Below, piece after piece: positions 35,603 to 44,452 of a stretch of DNA of 64,000 bases. The stretch is from Alicyclobacillus_A sp963788285. Its GTDB lineage: Bacteria > Bacillota > Bacilli > Alicyclobacillales > Alicyclobacillaceae. Below the pieces are notes generated by a model that ran no database searches, was not told the origin of the DNA, and saw nothing but the letters and a program-made list of their open reading frames with translations. The stretch covers positions 496,001 to 560,000 of the forward strand of contig CAWBGB010000012.1 of NCBI GenBank assembly GCA_963788285.1. The letters are read 5' to 3'. Position numbers and translations under genes: made by a program. The first letter of the stretch is position 1; every line of letters starts with the position of its first letter.

Positions 35603-36201
35603 CGCCGAGCAGCTCCTTCCGGACGAGATTCCTGGATAAACTCAATCCTTGATTCAGACATCGTGCGAATGCGTGCCAAAGCGTGGACGCGTACACCGGC
35701 TTCTTGCAACTTCGCGCGCCCTGCTTGGAAACTCTTTTCCACCACCACGGCGGCACCTGCGATGATTGCTCCCGACGAGCGGACAATCTCAGTCAGTGCA
35801 CACAGCGCAGCCCCTTCGGCAAGGATATCATCGACCATTAACACCACGTCCTCCGACGTTAAGTACGACTTTGACACACTGATTTGATAGGTTTCCTGCC
35901 GGGTGTAGGAGTACGCTGGTACCATCCAAACCGCGTCGGTCTGGGTAATGGCTTTTTTCTTTTTCGCATAGACAAACGGAACGCCGAGCGCCAGTGCTGT
36001 AGCCATAGCGAAGTGAATGCCACTTGCTTCTACTGTGAGCACTTTCGTAACGCCGCAATCCTGGAACGGATCCGCCATCGCCGCGCCAAGCAGGAGCGTA
36101 AACTGGGGATCCACCTGGTGATTCAGAAATGAATCCACCTTCAAAACGGTAGAAGACAAGACCAGACCTTCACGGCGTATCCTTTCTTCTAAAATGTCCA
36201 A
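35599..36201 (-). CDS. xpt: Xanthine phosphoribosyltransferase
   Basis: 200 residues, close to the 194 of B. subtilis Xpt. The N-terminus LDILEERIRREGLVLSSTVLKVDSFLNHQVDP and the PRPP-binding loop VVLMVDDILAEGAALCALTEIV are diagnostic; it converts xanthine and PRPP to XMP. The TTG at 36201 follows GTGGGAGGTG. The frame stays open for 59 more codons up to an ATG at 36378 inside the leader, but that extension has no family similarity. The gene is controlled by the guanine riboswitch 200 bases upstream. Confidence 0.92.
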   Translation of the reverse strand: MDILEERIRREGLVLSSTVLKVDSFLNHQVDPQFTLLLGAAMADPFQDCGVTKVLTVEASGIHFAMATALALGVPFVYAKKKKAITQTDAVWMVPAYSYTRQETYQISVSKSYLTSEDVVLMVDDILAEGAALCALTEIVRSSGAIIAGAAVVVEKSFQAGRAKLQEAGVRVHALARIRTMSESRIEFIQESRPEGAARR

Positions 36202-36404
36202 CTTCGCACCTCCCACGTCTTTTGCAAAACGCAAACAAGCCCAGAGGAACAGGCACTCTTCGCGCGTCAGCGCACTCCAAGTGAAACCTGTCCTTCCGGG
36301 CTTTTCTCCCAAAGGTGTAGCACCATTTGCCCACATCGCTCGGTCCAGACTCGTGATGAGACCACTCGAAGGCCGCATCGCGACGGAACCCTAGATGTGC
36401 TTTC

Positions 36405-36473
36405 ACTCGTAGTCAGGCAATTTACGGTTGCCTGGTAGAGACTTACGGGCCATATTCCCGCGATTATACGAGT
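36405..36473 (-). promoter_or_regulatory. Guanine (purine-class) riboswitch of xpt-pbuX
   Basis: On the minus strand P1 pairs ACTCGTA with TACGAGT. Between them come TATAATCGCGGGAATATGG, the P2 loop, GTCTCTACC, the P3 arm AGGCAA-CCGTAAA-TTGCCT, and GACTA before the P1 3' strand. The C of GACTA is the specificity base (C74), which selects guanine-type ligands over adenine. About 200 bases separate it from the xpt start; I could not identify a clear terminator hairpin in that stretch. Confidence 0.93.
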
Positions 36474-36640
36474 CCGATTGAGTCGTCAGGAAGCGTCTTG
36501 CAAGACGTTGACGCAACAAACATATCAGATGGAACGAGCGACGGCAATAGAAGAGAATGACACACGTGGGTGGTTTCTGGGCACCGGTCCTTGAGTTCGC
36601 TATAATGTCGTCAGAACTTCTTAGAGACGGAGGGCGATCC

Positions 36641-36979
36641 ATGACGCGAGTCCAACATCCTGTGTGCCACAACTGTCATGAACCCATCTCGTCGAAAGCC
36701 GACCTATCCACAGCATTTGTCGGCGTTCACCTCGCCACGTTCCACAAACAATGCATGCGACAGCGCCAGACGCAGCAGGCCTGGAGCCTCCTCGGGGGCA
36801 AACCGTTGAACACGGGGGCCATCAACCGGGCTGTCGTCCTGCTTCCGATTACCAGCGTCCTGTTCCTCGTGACCAGGGGAGCGGAGGATTGGGTGTTTTT
36901 CTTCGTTGTGTCGCTCATCCCCGCAATATTCCGCTTCTACGCGTGGCTACGCGTTGAGCGCCATTTCCCCCGCTCGTGA
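36641..36979 (+). CDS. Small membrane protein with N-terminal CxxC
   Basis: 112 residues from the ATG at 36641, which has AGACGGAGGGCG upstream. The N-terminus contains HPVCHNCHEPISSKADLSTAF, a possible half zinc ribbon, with a further Cys in FHKQCMRQRQ. Two membrane segments follow (AVVLLPITSVLFLVTRG; WVFFFVVSLIPAIFRFYAW). I do not recognise the family. Its last 65 bases overlap the end of the convergent proC gene. Confidence 0.65.
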   Translation: MTRVQHPVCHNCHEPISSKADLSTAFVGVHLATFHKQCMRQRQTQQAWSLLGGKPLNTGAINRAVVLLPITSVLFLVTRGAEDWVFFFVVSLIPAIFRFYAWLRVERHFPRS

Positions 36980-37832
36980 CACCCCGTGTTGAGTCTCCCG
37001 GGTTCGACTCAGCGCTGGTCGGTTGATACACCTTGCCCATCTCGGCGGATCGGGCTGCGGCGGCCAAAACGGCTTCATACACGTAGCCGCGTACGTACCC
37101 TGCATCCAACTGTTTCACGCCGGCCTCCGTCGTTCCATTCGGCGACATGACGCGCTGGCGCAATGTCTCCGAGGAAACACCCCACTCCGATAACGTGAGC
37201 GCCGTTCCAGCCATCGTCTTCACGAGCAACTGGCGCGCCAGTTCTGGAGGGAATCCGAGTCGTATCGCGGCCGCCTCCATCCCCTCGAGAAAGTAGCACA
37301 GGAACCCGGGGCCGCTGCCGGACACAGCGGTTGCAGCGTCCATCAAGTGTTCAGGAATCTCTACTACGTCTCCGAGCGCACTCAGTAATTCAAAAACGTA
37401 CGCCCTATCCGCCTCACTGACACCTGGCCCGTACGCGACTGCCGACACGCCACACTGGACGGATACGGGCAAATTGGGCATCGCTCGAACCGTGTCCACT
37501 TGTGGACAAAGGTCTGCAATATACGACTGGTTGACCCCAGCGGCAAACGAAAGCAGCAAAGGACGATTCAGGTGTGGAGCCGCCAGACGTAGTGCCTCGG
37601 TCACGTCAGCCGGCTTGACCGCAAGTACGACGAGGTCCGCTCCTGTCGCTTCACTCCACGAAGCTGCAGCTTGCACTCCGTACTGCTGTACAAGCTTGGT
37701 CAAACGTTCAACGCGACTGCGGTTGATGACGCGGATGTCTTGCGGTCGCGCAACACCCGCCTTGGTAACGCCACGAATGAACGCCTCCGCCATCGCCCCC
37801 GCTCCAATGACGAAAATTTGCTTGTGTTCCAT
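36915..37832 (-). CDS. proC: Pyrroline-5-carboxylate reductase
   Basis: 305 residues. NADPH motif VIGAGAMAEAFIRG, VLAVKPADVTEAL, RAMPNLPVSVQCGVSAV and the C-terminal SGSGPGFLCYFLEGMEAAAIRLG to MSPNGTTEAGVKQLD are the family hallmarks. It makes proline from pyrroline-5-carboxylate. AAGGAGGCGAGG precedes the ATG. The C-terminus is about 30 residues longer than usual, Gly/Ser/Arg-rich (ESNPGDSTRGVTSGGNGAQR), and this tail lies in the overlap with the opposing gene. A T-box leader controls it. Confidence 0.95.
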   Translation of the reverse strand: MEHKQIFVIGAGAMAEAFIRGVTKAGVARPQDIRVINRSRVERLTKLVQQYGVQAAASWSEATGADLVVLAVKPADVTEALRLAAPHLNRPLLLSFAAGVNQSYIADLCPQVDTVRAMPNLPVSVQCGVSAVAYGPGVSEADRAYVFELLSALGDVVEIPEHLMDAATAVSGSGPGFLCYFLEGMEAAAIRLGFPPELARQLLVKTMAGTALTLSEWGVSSETLRQRVMSPNGTTEAGVKQLDAGYVRGYVYEAVLAAAARSAEMGKVYQPTSAESNPGDSTRGVTSGGNGAQRVATRRSGILRG

Positions 37833-37873
37833 TTATACCTCGCCTCCTTGCGATAAGTTTCTAGAACGCGAAA

Positions 37874-38129
37874 ACTCCCGCTCCTGCATGCGCAGGGGCG
37901 GGAGTTCTGTTCCCACGGTACCACCCTGATTCCATAGCTGCTGACATGATAGGCAACCATAGATCTCGTGCGGCGATAACGGCGCCATCCGGACACCTTA
38001 CTAAAACGTTCAGGCATCGTCTCCGAGGCCGGTTCACCTGCGCTCCAACAGGATGGCTTTCAGCCGCTGACCATCCTTCTCTGTGTCGGAGTATGACAGG
38101 GTACTTTTCCTCTTCATCGATCATATTTC
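37874..38129 (-). promoter_or_regulatory. T-box leader of proC, proline-specific
   Basis: The minus strand shows GAAGAGGAAAAGTA (AG-bulge and loop E), a long stem I with GGATGG/CCATCC, the 3' loop-E strand GTGAA followed by CCG (a proline codon, the likely specifier), the T-box AGGGTGGTACCGTGGGAAC (37909-37927), and a strong terminator CTCCCGC...GCGGGAG with TTTT (37872-37905). Uncharged tRNA-Pro would stabilise the antiterminator and permit proC transcription. Confidence 0.92.
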
Positions 38130-38144
38130 CAAAATGTTGCGATG

Positions 38145-38173
38145 ATTATATCTCAATCCACGTGTTTGCGCAA
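38145..38173 (-). promoter_or_regulatory. Promoter of the proC T-box transcript
   Basis: TTGCGC and TATAAT with 17-base spacing on the minus strand, just ahead of the T-box 5' end. Confidence 0.65.
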
Positions 38174-38200
38174 GTAGCATATTGCCCATGTAAGTACAAA

Positions 38201-39034
38201 CTACGCGAACTTCACACCTCTTTTCCCGAGTTCGTGCTCCATGGCCTTGGCCACTCCGCTCTCATCGTTGGAGGCCGTTCGCAATGAAATGTATTGCAAT
38301 ACAACGGGCTCAGCGTTGGCCATGGCATAACCGACGCCAACGTGGCAGAGCATTTCCAAGTCATTTTCTCCATTGCCGATTGCGACAACATTTTCGAGTG
38401 AAACGTTCAAGTCGCGGATGACACGCTGAATCCCCGACAGCTTATTGACACCGTGTTGCGTGATCTCAATCTCCATGTCTGGCGTACGGGAGAGCTCAAA
38501 GGCGTTCCAGGACTTCAGCTCTTGATACACTTCGAGTAATTCTCGTTCACTGTGACATACGATGGTGGTTTTTAAAATCGCCTCAGGAGGTCGTTCTAAG
38601 TACTTCGGTACATCGTCTTCCGACAGGACCAGGGTGCCTTTGTAGTAGGTGTGCAGAAGTGGTTTCAAGTGATCAAAGTGGTCTGTGGCACACACGATGT
38701 AGTTGTGTCCAAACAGTCTATAGTTCAGACCGGCGTTCTCAGCTAGATGTATGAGTTTTAACAAGGGTTCATTGGCAAGGGGCGTGCACCACAATGTCTC
38801 GCCAGTTTGAGCATCTATGATTTCTGCTCCATTCAGTGTAACCACCGGGGCATTGATCTGAAGGTAGCGCGCCCAGACGAGGGCCGACTTTGCCATGCGA
38901 CCGGTGGCCAAACTGACGTAATGCCCTTCATGCATGGCTCTCTGAATTGCGGCCCACGTGGGCTCATCTACGGTTTGCCTGGAATTGAGAAGCGTACCAT
39001 CAATGTCAATCGCAAAAAATAACGGCTCCTTCAT
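38201..39034 (-). CDS. Cof-type HAD-IIB phosphatase
   Basis: 277 residues from the ATG at 39034, preceded by GGGGGAGACGGG. Motif I AIDIDGTLLNSRQ, ATGR as motif II, HGVNKLSGIQRVIRDL with the motif III Lys, and IGNGENDLEMLCHVGVGYAMANAEP as motif IV. The long C2 cap lies between. Substrate unknown; these enzymes dephosphorylate sugar phosphates, FMN or similar metabolites. It is unrelated in position to the DeoR-linked paralogue at 1401. Confidence 0.88.
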   Translation of the reverse strand: MKEPLFFAIDIDGTLLNSRQTVDEPTWAAIQRAMHEGHYVSLATGRMAKSALVWARYLQINAPVVTLNGAEIIDAQTGETLWCTPLANEPLLKLIHLAENAGLNYRLFGHNYIVCATDHFDHLKPLLHTYYKGTLVLSEDDVPKYLERPPEAILKTTIVCHSERELLEVYQELKSWNAFELSRTPDMEIEITQHGVNKLSGIQRVIRDLNVSLENVVAIGNGENDLEMLCHVGVGYAMANAEPVVLQYISLRTASNDESGVAKAMEHELGKRGVKFA

Positions 39035-39167
39035 CCCGTCTCCCCCTGTCCGTCCAGATGTGCAACAACACATCCTGCGACGCCATCTCGTACACCCCCA
39101 GTGTAAAGCACCGAAGTAAATTTTCTGTCAATTGCGGTTAAAGAGAGTGTAAAGACCGCCTAGGGCA

Positions 39168-39521
39168 ATGGCCAGCAGCCTGAAATTCTTCCTGGAACCC
39201 ATGATGGGGGCGATTGCAAGCTCAACGGGCCAATCTTCGGAGCTTCCGTCCAGCCAAATGGCTTCCATTCTTCATTACACCCACACGACAGGGACGCTGA
39301 AGATTACGGTACAGCCCGTCCACAACGAGAACGTCATCACAGGTGAGCAACTAACGCTCGACATAAACGTTCCGACGAGTGCAATCCCCATGCCGAAAGG
39401 TGATACAGCATCCACGCCTACCGGAATTCCATTATTTTCCTTGCACGAAACCGCATACGATGCCATTCCTGTGACACCCCCGGCTGGCGTAGACACGACG
39501 GTGACCTCTGAGACAAAATAA
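39168..39521 (+). CDS. Hypothetical protein, weakly supported
   Basis: 117 residues without a convincing ribosome site. The composition is protein-like (SILHYTHTTGTLKITVQPVHNENVITGEQLTLDINVPTSAIPMPKG), rich in Thr, Val and Pro, with beta-type alternation. No signal peptide or membrane segment. I recognise no family. It could be an internal fragment of a longer gene whose 5' part has been lost. Confidence 0.4.
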   Translation: MASSLKFFLEPMMGAIASSTGQSSELPSSQMASILHYTHTTGTLKITVQPVHNENVITGEQLTLDINVPTSAIPMPKGDTASTPTGIPLFSLHETAYDAIPVTPPAGVDTTVTSETK

Positions 39522-39556
39522 CAAATTCACGATTTGCACAATCCTACACGAGAAGA

Positions 39557-39603
39557 CAGATGAAAGAGAGTCCGAAGGCCCCCTTCGAACTCTCTTTCAT
39601 CTG
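39557..39603. terminator. Long inverted repeat, probable shared terminator
   Basis: CAGATGAAAGAGAGT/ACTCTCTTTCATCTG with an inner CGAAGG/CCTTCG, between convergent genes. The T runs are broken, so the efficiency is uncertain. Confidence 0.6.
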
Positions 39604-39620
39604 CATGGACTCGTCATTCG

Positions 39621-40127
39621 CTAGTCTGTGCGAACCTGAAAATCCTTGAACTGAAGGTATATGTCCTCTGGTAACGCATTGCGAGTAAGCGTATGTTGTA
39701 ACCCCGTTGCATTTAAGTACTTTACCACCAGGGACGAACATATCTTGCGATGCCGCTCTTCACTCTCTACGAACGAAACGGGCAAATGAACCAGGTCATG
39801 GGTTATCGCCCGCAAAACATCGTCAAATACCAACACCCAATCGTAGGGTTGCCCCACCAGGGTCCGAATGAACCTCAGCGCCGCGTCACGCGAGTCAACC
39901 GGAACTGGCGGTCTGAATACATCAAATCCGTCGTGGGCAAGCGGCTTCATTGCAACGGTCTTTCCATTGGATTCGATTTCCGTGTGTGCATCCAGTGCAA
40001 TGGAGCAGTGGTAGTAGAAGTACTGTTGGCGTCCATCCTTCAGGCGTTCGACCCAATCGATCTCTCGCACCTCAAACGTTTGCAGCGTTCGGTACAACAG
40101 AATGTCCCCAGGCTCCGCATTGTACAT
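39621..40127 (-). CDS. YiiX/YebB-like permuted papain-fold protein
   Basis: 168 residues from the ATG at 40127, 6 bases after GAGGTG. AEPGDILLYRTLQ, YYHCSIALDAHTEIESNG, GQPYDWVLVFDDVL and RKICSSLVVKYLNATG form the order His-...-Cys expected of the permuted NlpC/P60-like (YiiX) amidase fold, with His in HCSIAL and Cys in ICSSLV. These proteins are thought to hydrolyse amide or ester bonds of peptides or lipids. It lies 60 bases after the LysM-GH18 gene in the same direction. Confidence 0.7.
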   Translation of the reverse strand: MYNAEPGDILLYRTLQTFEVREIDWVERLKDGRQQYFYYHCSIALDAHTEIESNGKTVAMKPLAHDGFDVFRPPVPVDSRDAALRFIRTLVGQPYDWVLVFDDVLRAITHDLVHLPVSFVESEERHRKICSSLVVKYLNATGLQHTLTRNALPEDIYLQFKDFQVRTD

Positions 40128-40187
40128 GTAAGACACCTCAACCGACAAGCAGAATATCCAACACGATTCGTCAGGAAAGTGCTAGGA

Positions 40188-41477
40188 TCACACTTTCCGT
40201 ACGTTGAAGCTGTCGCGAATCAGGTGCCAGACCTGTGGGAATTCGTTCCCAAGAACCCAAAAACTTGCGCCCCGCAGGCCATAATCGTAGATGAGTTGCA
40301 ACTTCACGGCAGCACTCAATGCATCCTCAAACCATACCACGTGCTCTCGACCTTCCGAGTCTCGATAGTGATAGAAAGGAGATGCGCTCTGCACACTCCA
40401 TTCAATCGGGACTTGTTGACCCACCGCCAGATTCTGCGCACTCTTGTTGCTAATGCCGGATGCCCTCCCCGCTTGCGGGTGGGGCAGCGGCCAGTCGTAC
40501 CCATACAGCGCCATCCCCATGAGGAGTTTGCTGGACGGAATCACCGATGTCGCGTAGTTCAATACTGCGCGGACTTGATCAAGCGGGGCGATGGCCATCG
40601 GTGGTCCTCCGACCCACCCCCACTCGTACGTCATCAGCATGATGAAGTCCACTTCTCCGCCGAGCGTGCGATAATCAAATGCGCCCATCCAGGAAGCGGT
40701 CGGCTCATCGGACGTCTTGGGCCCCATGGCGATGGAAATCGAAAGTCCCTGACGACGCACTGCCTGGCCGAGCTCGCTGATAAACTCATTGTAAAGCGGC
40801 CTGTCGGATGGCTGCATGTGTTCGAAATCGACATTGACGCCCCGAAACCCACGATTACGGGCGGTGCGTAGAATGTTATCCATCAGTTTGCGGCGGATGG
40901 ACGGATTGGACATCACCGTATGCGCCAGTTCTGTGTTGAAGTTGTTGCCGTCAAAGTTGGTGACCGTCATCAGCGGAGCAACGCGCAACTGTCGAGCTGC
41001 GGACAACGCATCGTTGTCCTTCTGGCCAACCAAGCTTCCGTCTACTCTCGCCTGATAGCTGAAGATGCAAAGATAGGTCAGCCGTTGGCCGATATCTTGT
41101 ACAATACGCGCGTCATTTACGTTTCCTTCTGGCAGCAAATATCCGTTCACTTCAATGGTGCGCTTTCCTTGCACGCGAGTGGGTACGTACAGCCTCTGTT
41201 GCGGACGAAGCGATTGCCCTGTCTGCAAACCGAGCCAACCGCGCAATTCATCAGGTGTAACGCCCTGTCGGCGCCCGATACTTTCCACCGTGTCGCCCGA
41301 CTGCACAGTATACGGACGGGCCAACGTGGCCGGACCCGGAACGAGCAAGTGCAGACCAGGGACAAGGATGTTGTCGCTCTGCAATTCGTTCAAGTGCTGC
41401 AGCTCCCGGGTGGTGGTTCCGTATCGGGCCGCGATGTCGCGCAAACTCTCTCCTTGCACTACCGTATGAATGAGCAT
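40188..41477 (-). CDS. sleL: LysM-GH18 spore cortex/germination-type glycosidase (SleL/YaaH-like)
   Basis: 429 residues. Two N-terminal LysM domains (about 3-46 HTVVQGESLRDIAARYGTT and 55-99 YTVQSGDTVESIGRRQGVT) bind peptidoglycan. They are followed by a GH18 barrel with FRGVNVDFEHMQPSD, where the D-x-E acid is in NVDFEH, FIMLMTYEWGW and a final GASFWVLGNEFPQVW. No signal peptide, as in SleL/YaaH, which is deposited in the spore coat and degrades cortex muropeptides during germination. Good match in length and order. Confidence 0.9.
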   Translation of the reverse strand: MLIHTVVQGESLRDIAARYGTTTRELQHLNELQSDNILVPGLHLLVPGPATLARPYTVQSGDTVESIGRRQGVTPDELRGWLGLQTGQSLRPQQRLYVPTRVQGKRTIEVNGYLLPEGNVNDARIVQDIGQRLTYLCIFSYQARVDGSLVGQKDNDALSAARQLRVAPLMTVTNFDGNNFNTELAHTVMSNPSIRRKLMDNILRTARNRGFRGVNVDFEHMQPSDRPLYNEFISELGQAVRRQGLSISIAMGPKTSDEPTASWMGAFDYRTLGGEVDFIMLMTYEWGWVGGPPMAIAPLDQVRAVLNYATSVIPSSKLLMGMALYGYDWPLPHPQAGRASGISNKSAQNLAVGQQVPIEWSVQSASPFYHYRDSEGREHVVWFEDALSAAVKLQLIYDYGLRGASFWVLGNEFPQVWHLIRDSFNVRKV

Positions 41478-41723
41478 TTTTTCTACCGCTCCTTGTCATC
41501 CACATCATGCCACGCATGTGCGTACGCCTACGCCTATGCCATGATACGGTGTAGGGTCTTCATTGGTGACTTCGAGTCACATTCTGAGTATCGGCAGAGG
41601 AATTCACAGACGGCTCAGCGAATGAGGAGAGGATGAGAGACTGAACGAGGTCTAATTATGTGCCGTTCAGAAATTGGAGTTTATCCATCTACATGAAGAC
41701 TAAGCCTACATAGGAGGGATTCT

Positions 41724-41963
41724 GTGTCCAATCAATACTTACACACGACCTATTTCAAGTGTTCCAAGTGTCAATCCTGGAGAACAGTGGAGGCGCAAGG
41801 GGAAATTATGGCTGGCCCGATCTGCAAAGTGTGCCACATCCCCATGCGCGTCGTGCAAATCCAACAACTGGACCTCGGACTTTTTCACGACGCTCCGTTA
41901 CACAAAAAACGTCCCAGCAAGCGAACCCACCGGTCCACCCGGGACGATTTTAATTTGGATTGA
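41724..41963 (+). CDS. Small zinc-ribbon protein
   Basis: 79 residues starting at GTG, with AGGAGGG 5 bases before it. Two Cys pairs, FKCSKCQSW and ICKVCHIPM, make a CX2C-X17-CX2C zinc ribbon. The C-terminus is basic (HKKRPSKRTHRSTRDD). No family recognised. It overlaps the end of the convergent membrane protein gene by 14 bases. Confidence 0.7.
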   Translation: MSNQYLHTTYFKCSKCQSWRTVEAQGEIMAGPICKVCHIPMRVVQIQQLDLGLFHDAPLHKKRPSKRTHRSTRDDFNLD

Positions 41964-43434
41964 TGTCGATGCCATTTCGCACAAGAATCTCCGCCGTGGC
42001 GTCCTGGTAGACCACACGCCAATCGGGATTGTGCACCAGGAAGGTGACAACAGGTTCACCGCTCGGAAACAGCGCAACGTCGCATTTGTAGCTGTCAATC
42101 AGGTCCGGTCCATTCCACCACATGTCCGTGATGGCCAAGTAATCCACAAACACGTTCTGACCCTGTAAAAAGATGTCCGTCCGCCCGTCGATAAACGTCG
42201 GGATTCCCCGGTAGATAAGGTACCCGCCCCATTGATACGCATTCAACACATGCTGAGTCAAATGGTGTTTCTGCAGGTAGTCTACAGCGTACACAGGATA
42301 AGCCGACGTCGACCAGTGCTTGTTCACGCTGCCTTTCACAGTCGGCAACTGCGTTCCGAAGTACGCTAGTGCTGCCAGGCTCAGGAGCCCATTGCACGCC
42401 ATGACAACTGGATGTGGCTGTAGGAGTTTGCGGAACAAATCCGCGATGAGTGGCGCTAACAGCAGCGCGGAAGAAATGGCCATATACGGCGCAAATCGCT
42501 GATAAATCAGCATCACCGCGAAACTGCCGCCGAAGTACAAAGTTTCCCGCATCGGCAACGGTTTCCACCGGACCAAGAGAATGAGAAACGTAATCATCAA
42601 GAATGGCAGCAACCCGTATTTGAAGATATCGTTGTGAAAGTCGGGCGAGTGCCACTCGTTGATGTTGTTAACCATCGTCTGGTTCGTCGACAGCAATGCG
42701 TAGGTGTACGCTTTGTACGTGTTCGGATTGCACAGCCCAATCAACGCCCCGACCACTGCAGCACCTAGGAGGCGCAAACGTGCGCCCGGCGGAAGTCGCA
42801 GTTTCTTGAGTCTACCCAAGGAAGGGAAGAAGCTGATCAGGACTTCCAGCAACAGCATGACAATGCCGATGCTCGAACTCCCGTGGGCATTGGCCCACAT
42901 AAGCATCAATGGCGGAACCAGCCACAACGCCTGAAACGCCCCATTCCGAACTCGCTCCAGAATCCAGAGAAAGATGGCAAACATCATGTAAGACACGACC
43001 TGCGGGCGCATCGTCCAAAACACCAGCGGCACAAGCGTTCCCAAACACGCGCAGACGGCCGCTGCGATGGCATTGCTGCCAGGCAGACTTCTGCAGACAC
43101 GGTATAACACAATCACTGTTACGGCGTGTACCAGCGACAGGAATCCCCAGATGCCTGGGAAGCCGAAGTGAGAGCCAAGCCACGCCAGGACCACTTCAAA
43201 CAACCATTCTTGCGTGACCCACGGCTTGCCGTGCATCGTCCAGGAAAATGGATCCGTGGTCGGAACCGTGTGATGACTCAATATGTAGAGACCTGTGGCA
43301 TAGTGCCAGGGAGTGTCCGGATCCGACAGTGGAGCCATCTGGTAAATGGCGAACCCGACAATCCAACAACACAGGAGCATCGTTTGTACGCTGAGAATAC
43401 TACGCCAATTCGGCACCGTACAGATCCTACCCAT
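41950..43434 (-). CDS. GT-C-like polytopic membrane protein
   Basis: 494 residues with about ten membrane segments. After the first helix comes APLSDPDTPWHYATGLYILSHHTVPTTDPFSWTMHGKPWVTQEWLFEVVLAWLG; the acidic DPD loop after helix 1 and the long first extracellular loop are features of GT-C glycosyltransferases such as the PMT/ArnT group. The C-terminal 100 residues are soluble (YQWGGYLIYRGIPTFIDGRTDIFLQGQNVFVDYL). The ATG at 43434 overlaps the end of the upstream gene; a GTG at codon 7 is also possible. Acceptor and donor are unknown. Confidence 0.7.
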   Translation of the reverse strand: MGRICTVPNWRSILSVQTMLLCCWIVGFAIYQMAPLSDPDTPWHYATGLYILSHHTVPTTDPFSWTMHGKPWVTQEWLFEVVLAWLGSHFGFPGIWGFLSLVHAVTVIVLYRVCRSLPGSNAIAAAVCACLGTLVPLVFWTMRPQVVSYMMFAIFLWILERVRNGAFQALWLVPPLMLMWANAHGSSSIGIVMLLLEVLISFFPSLGRLKKLRLPPGARLRLLGAAVVGALIGLCNPNTYKAYTYALLSTNQTMVNNINEWHSPDFHNDIFKYGLLPFLMITFLILLVRWKPLPMRETLYFGGSFAVMLIYQRFAPYMAISSALLLAPLIADLFRKLLQPHPVVMACNGLLSLAALAYFGTQLPTVKGSVNKHWSTSAYPVYAVDYLQKHHLTQHVLNAYQWGGYLIYRGIPTFIDGRTDIFLQGQNVFVDYLAITDMWWNGPDLIDSYKCDVALFPSGEPVVTFLVHNPDWRVVYQDATAEILVRNGIDINPN

Positions 43435-44317
43435 CCTTCTGATCTGGGTCCTCTGCGCGGACGCGCAAATCGAGGTACAAGAGTGAGATGGCCACAAACG
43501 TGAACGGTGTGATGATGAGCTCCGTCACACTGTCCAACACGGTGGTGACCACGGTGTTGGGAATGAGGTGAAATAAGCTTGTCAAACCGAAACTGACGGC
43601 ACCAGCTATCAATTGGACGAGAATGAAATAGCCAAGCACACGCCAAAAGTTCCCTTTGATGAGTCGCCACGACCCCATCAGGGCATTCCATCCAGCCTCG
43701 CGCTCCATTACTGCAACGGGCGTTGCTAGGGCGAATTTGATAAGCAACCAAACGTCCAGACATAGAGCACCGATACCGAGGAGGGTCGCAACGATTCCCG
43801 TCACCACCGCGTGCGCTCCGAGACCGCCAAGAAGACGTCCAACAAGTGCGAGAATGACGCCGGTACCCCCAATCGTCAAGAGCAGGATGATCCACTTCAA
43901 GAGATCGGTTCCAATTACCGCAGGTAAACGTCGCCAAGCGTGGCCGACAGCCTGCTTCCATGTGAGCGTCTCGCCTTCGAACTTCAACTTTGTCAGAAAG
44001 TGTATCATCGTTCCATACAGGAGCGGCGTCACAACGAGGGCGCCGAGGACGGAAATCACCACGTAGGCAATCAACTGCGGAAGCACTGCCGTCAATTGTG
44101 CCATCAGATCGCCTGGCGATTGCACATTATCAATCCCGGCTGTCAGACCGTTCAGGTTAGCCGAAAAAATATCCTGCAAGATGAGATACGGTAGGTAGAT
44201 GGACAGTGTCGCTACAGCAATGAGACGAAAATGATGGCCAATCGTACGAAATGTATCGTCGAGCAAATGCCCGATGGTTTGCGGACGCAAATGGGTCCCG
44301 CTGGGTTGGGTCGACAC
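43427..44317 (-). CDS. Polytopic membrane protein, GDPD-membrane-domain-like
   Basis: 296 residues, six or more membrane segments. TIGHLLDDTFRTIGHHFRLIAVATLSIYLPYLILQ at the N-terminus and ALMGSWRLIKGNFWRVLGYFILVQLI near the end are the repeats typical of the membrane domain found in glycerophosphodiester phosphodiesterase-like proteins and DUF975 relatives. No catalytic domain is attached. It starts at GTG behind AAGGAGG and overlaps the next gene by 8 bases. Confidence 0.65.
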   Translation of the reverse strand: MSTQPSGTHLRPQTIGHLLDDTFRTIGHHFRLIAVATLSIYLPYLILQDIFSANLNGLTAGIDNVQSPGDLMAQLTAVLPQLIAYVVISVLGALVVTPLLYGTMIHFLTKLKFEGETLTWKQAVGHAWRRLPAVIGTDLLKWIILLLTIGGTGVILALVGRLLGGLGAHAVVTGIVATLLGIGALCLDVWLLIKFALATPVAVMEREAGWNALMGSWRLIKGNFWRVLGYFILVQLIAGAVSFGLTSLFHLIPNTVVTTVLDSVTELIITPFTFVAISLLYLDLRVRAEDPDQKDG

Positions 44318-44452
44318 TCGTGTTCCTCCTTGATGGCCTCTATTGCCAAAACTTCCACCTCATCATACCACAGCGTAAGTCAGTCGGAGCATTGGACGTC
44401 AACAACCCTGCCACATCGGTCCATGGCAGGGTTGTGCTCGGAACCGTTCTCT

